Position numbers and translations under genes: made by a program. From Candidatus Ligilactobacillus excrementigallinarum (GTDB taxonomy: Bacteria > Bacillota > Bacilli > Lactobacillales > Lactobacillaceae), in assembly GCA_019114385.1 (NCBI GenBank), contig DXFP01000025.1:1-33914 (forward strand): a DNA stretch of 33,914 nucleotides, written 5' to 3'. Of this stretch, positions 32,607 through 33,914 are shown in pieces (position 1 is the first letter of the stretch; each line of letters opens with the position of its first letter). The notes under the pieces were generated by a model. That model was given only the letters and a program-made list of their open reading frames with translations, was not told the origin of the DNA and did not search any database.

Positions 32607-33503
32607 ATGTCGAATAATATATTTAATAACCAATTTAATGCTCTCGGAACACATATCAAACTAACTGTATATAATCCAAAAGCCACTTTTATCTTTAAAT
32701 TAACACAACATTTGATTGAATATTATGAAAATCTATTTTCAATTTTCAAACCTGACTCTGAGATCAGTCTAATCAATCAACAAGCAGGAATCAATCCAGT
32801 AGCAGTTTCTCCTGCTGTTCAACAGTTAGTTACAGTCGCTAAAAATGAAAGTTTGGCAAAATACGGATTTAATTGCGCAATTGGTCCTTTAGTAAAGGCC
32901 TGGAATATTGGAACTGACTTCGCTACTAAACCCGCTATAGCAAAAATTAATGAACTTTTAACCTTAACTGATCCTAGTAAAATTAAAATCGAGAATGCAT
33001 CAATCTTCCTTGAACAAAAAGGAATGCAACTCGATCTTGGTGGAATCGCTAAGGGATTTATTGCCGATCGCATTAAAGATTTATGGGCAGCATACGGAAT
33101 CAAAAATGGAATTGTTGATTTAGGCGGAAATTTATTATTGATTGGAAAATCGCCACTTCACGCTGATCATCGTTGGCATATCGGTGTACAATCTCCTTGG
33201 AAAAAACGCGGAAAAGCACTAAACTCGTTTTCTGTACCGCAATGTTCAGTAGTAACCTCGGGGATTTATGAACGATACTTAAAAATTAATAATCAATACT
33301 TTCATCATATTATAGATCCTCGTACTGGATACCCTTTTAAAACGAATTTATTAAGCGTTACTGTATTTACTACTGATTCTTTAACTGGTGAGATTGAATC
33401 TACTAAACGATTTTTCAGTCAATCGACCAAGTTAACTTCCAAAATTTTGGGAATTGTTTACGTATACCAGGATCATTCAATTAAAACAATTGGATTTAAT
33501 TAA
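32607..33503 (+). CDS. apbE: ApbE-type FAD:protein FMN transferase, cytoplasmic
   Basis: A 298-residue enzyme of the family that attaches FMN covalently to a Thr/Ser in target flavoproteins, using FAD. Motifs are NALGTHIKLTVYN near the start, LDLGGIAKGFIADR (143-156), DLGGN (171-175), TSGIYER (217-223) and HHIIDPRTG (233-241). The C-terminal metal motif, normally ADALST-like, reads TGEIEST (260-266), with Glu in place of Asp. There is no signal peptide or lipobox, unlike secreted ApbE/FmnA, so its target should be cytoplasmic. No obvious flavoprotein substrate gene is in the window. The ATG at 32607 has AAGGTGG close upstream, nine bases after the PAS gene. Confidence 0.9.
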   Translation: MSNNIFNNQFNALGTHIKLTVYNPKATFIFKLTQHLIEYYENLFSIFKPDSEISLINQQAGINPVAVSPAVQQLVTVAKNESLAKYGFNCAIGPLVKAWNIGTDFATKPAIAKINELLTLTDPSKIKIENASIFLEQKGMQLDLGGIAKGFIADRIKDLWAAYGIKNGIVDLGGNLLLIGKSPLHADHRWHIGVQSPWKKRGKALNSFSVPQCSVVTSGIYERYLKINNQYFHHIIDPRTGYPFKTNLLSVTVFTTDSLTGEIESTKRFFSQSTKLTSKILGIVYVYQDHSIKTIGFN

Positions 33504-33518
33504 TAAAAAACATATAAG
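33490..33518 (+). promoter_or_regulatory. Candidate promoter at the apbE 3' end
   Basis: TTGGAT (33490-33495), a 17-base spacer and TATAAG (33513-33518) would start RNA near 33525, just before a long inverted repeat. It overlaps the apbE stop codon. Confidence 0.4.
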
Positions 33519-33524
33519 ATATAT

Positions 33525-33617
33525 GCAACAGGTAAAAATGGGAATGCTTTAAGGAAAAATGAATGGGACATGTAATAATAGATTCAAAGAATTTTAACCT
33601 TATATGCATTCCCATTT
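33525..33617 (+). ncRNA. Possible small structured RNA downstream of apbE
   Basis: A 12-pair stem joins 33536-33547 to 33606-33617, with a second five-pair stem (33550-33554 / 33598-33602) above an asymmetric internal loop. The apical loop of about 43 bases contains a small GATTC/GAATT pairing. A candidate promoter ends seven bases upstream. No open frame of note is present. It could instead be the end of the apbE transcript or a remnant of an inverted-repeat element. Confidence 0.35.
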
Positions 33618-33632
33618 ATTTTAGAGTTATTA

Positions 33633-33910
33633 AAGAGACTGTGACATAAGTATTCAATAAACAGCCTCGATTATAAAAATAGCGAAATTCAATTTAAAAA
33701 ATTGGATTTCGTTATTTTTTTCTTTTAGATTAAATTGATATTTACAAGAAGGTGTGACAAAACAACTTAAGCAGGCATGTTGTAAGGAAAAAACGAACGA
33801 ATTACGCAGTAAAGATTCGGAGGCTTTTGAATTTACAGACATGCCTGTTTGTTTTGGAACCCGATTATGCGGATATAGAAATAGAGGCTGGACTTATGTC
33901 ACAACCTCTT
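33633..33910 (+). repeat. Dispersed palindromic repeat, longest copy (about 278 bp)
   Basis: The ends are inverted repeats: AAGAGACTGTGACATAAG at 33633-33650 and its imperfect complement at 33893-33910. Inside are a 21-pair hairpin (33675-33719) and a conserved core (33750-33880) shared with 22421-22574. The core has paired arms CAGGCATGT (33772-33780) and ACATGCCTG (33839-33847), extended by TGTAA/TTACA. It has no transposase. Together with the hairpin at 33536-33617 it fills the 411-base gap after apbE. Confidence 0.85.
33675..33719 (+). terminator. 21-pair hairpin with U-tract inside the repeat
   Basis: The arms 33675-33695 and 33699-33719 pair without a mismatch (two G-U) around an AAA loop and are followed by TTCTTTT. 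On the plus strand this would stop transcription arriving from PAS-apbE or the possible small RNA. Confidence 0.7.
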
Positions 33911-33914
33911 TTCA

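Noticed and set aside
33654-33842. Minus-strand open frame in the long repeat, and the 22407-22604 frame, as small genes
   Set aside because: Both come from the palindromic repeat, lose a common frame after the T-run, and lack translation signals. The similarity is recorded as a finding instead.
1-33914. CRISPR array, prophage, IS element or defence system
   Set aside because: No regularly spaced direct repeats, cas genes, integrase, transposase or phage structural genes were seen; every long gene is a recognised chromosomal gene apart from the PAS protein.

Overview
This window looks like a chromosomal stretch from a low-GC, Gram-positive bacterium of the Lactobacillaceae type. The evidence is gene order and protein character. 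There is a ftsY-smc-rnc-acpP-plsX-recG-fakA-yloU run, a coaBC-priA-fmt-rsmB-prpC-prkC-rsgA-rpe-thiN run, and a MiaA / YnbB / GlnR / GlnA group. There are also a DUF3042 microprotein and a YqgQ / ROK glucokinase / rhomboid / L33 cluster. The species cannot be named from sequence alone. The DNA is AT-rich, and many genes start with TTG behind a strong Shine-Dalgarno sequence.

Layout. Positions 1-10105 (minus strand) hold the 5' end of ftsY, then smc, rnc, acpP, plsX, recG, fakA and yloU: chromosome organisation, RNA processing, phospholipid and fatty-acid precursor supply, and fork rescue. The L28 gene rpmB (plus strand, 10363-10548) is divergent from yloU and convergent with the next block, with a shared perfect-hairpin terminator. 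Positions 10596-21154 (minus) are one tightly packed transcription unit, coaBC to thiN. It joins CoA synthesis, replication restart, initiator-tRNA formylation, 16S rRNA methylation, the PrkC/PrpC Ser/Thr kinase-phosphatase pair, ribosome assembly GTPase RsgA, Rpe and thiamine pyrophosphokinase. Positions 21419-22256 are gmk-rpoZ. Positions 22615-24461 are glnR-glnA with a perfect GlnR operator and a consensus promoter. Positions 24462-26653 are miaA-ynbB, overlapping by ATGA. A DUF3042 gene (plus, TTG start) follows, then a minus-strand block of gluP, yqgQ, glk and a rhodanese-like membrane protein, then rpmG and a class B penicillin-binding protein. At the right end a plus-strand pair encodes a PAS-domain protein and a cytoplasmic ApbE-type flavin transferase.

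Most genes are housekeeping and conventional; there is no prophage, CRISPR array, IS transposase, tRNA or rRNA. The unusual content is between genes. (1) A dispersed palindromic repeat family has three long copies (around 21255-21394, 22421-22574 and 33633-33910). Its terminal hairpin also occurs alone as the apparent acpP terminator (4473-4501), with a relative just upstream of recG (7922-7951). (2) priA seems to begin at a non-canonical ATT codon overlapping the coaBC stop. (3) A possible small structured RNA with its own promoter follows apbE. (4) Key cysteines are replaced in the CoaC half of CoaBC and in the rhodanese-like protein.

All calls were made by reading the sequence. No database search or folding program was run, so identities, folds and promoter strengths are judged by eye.
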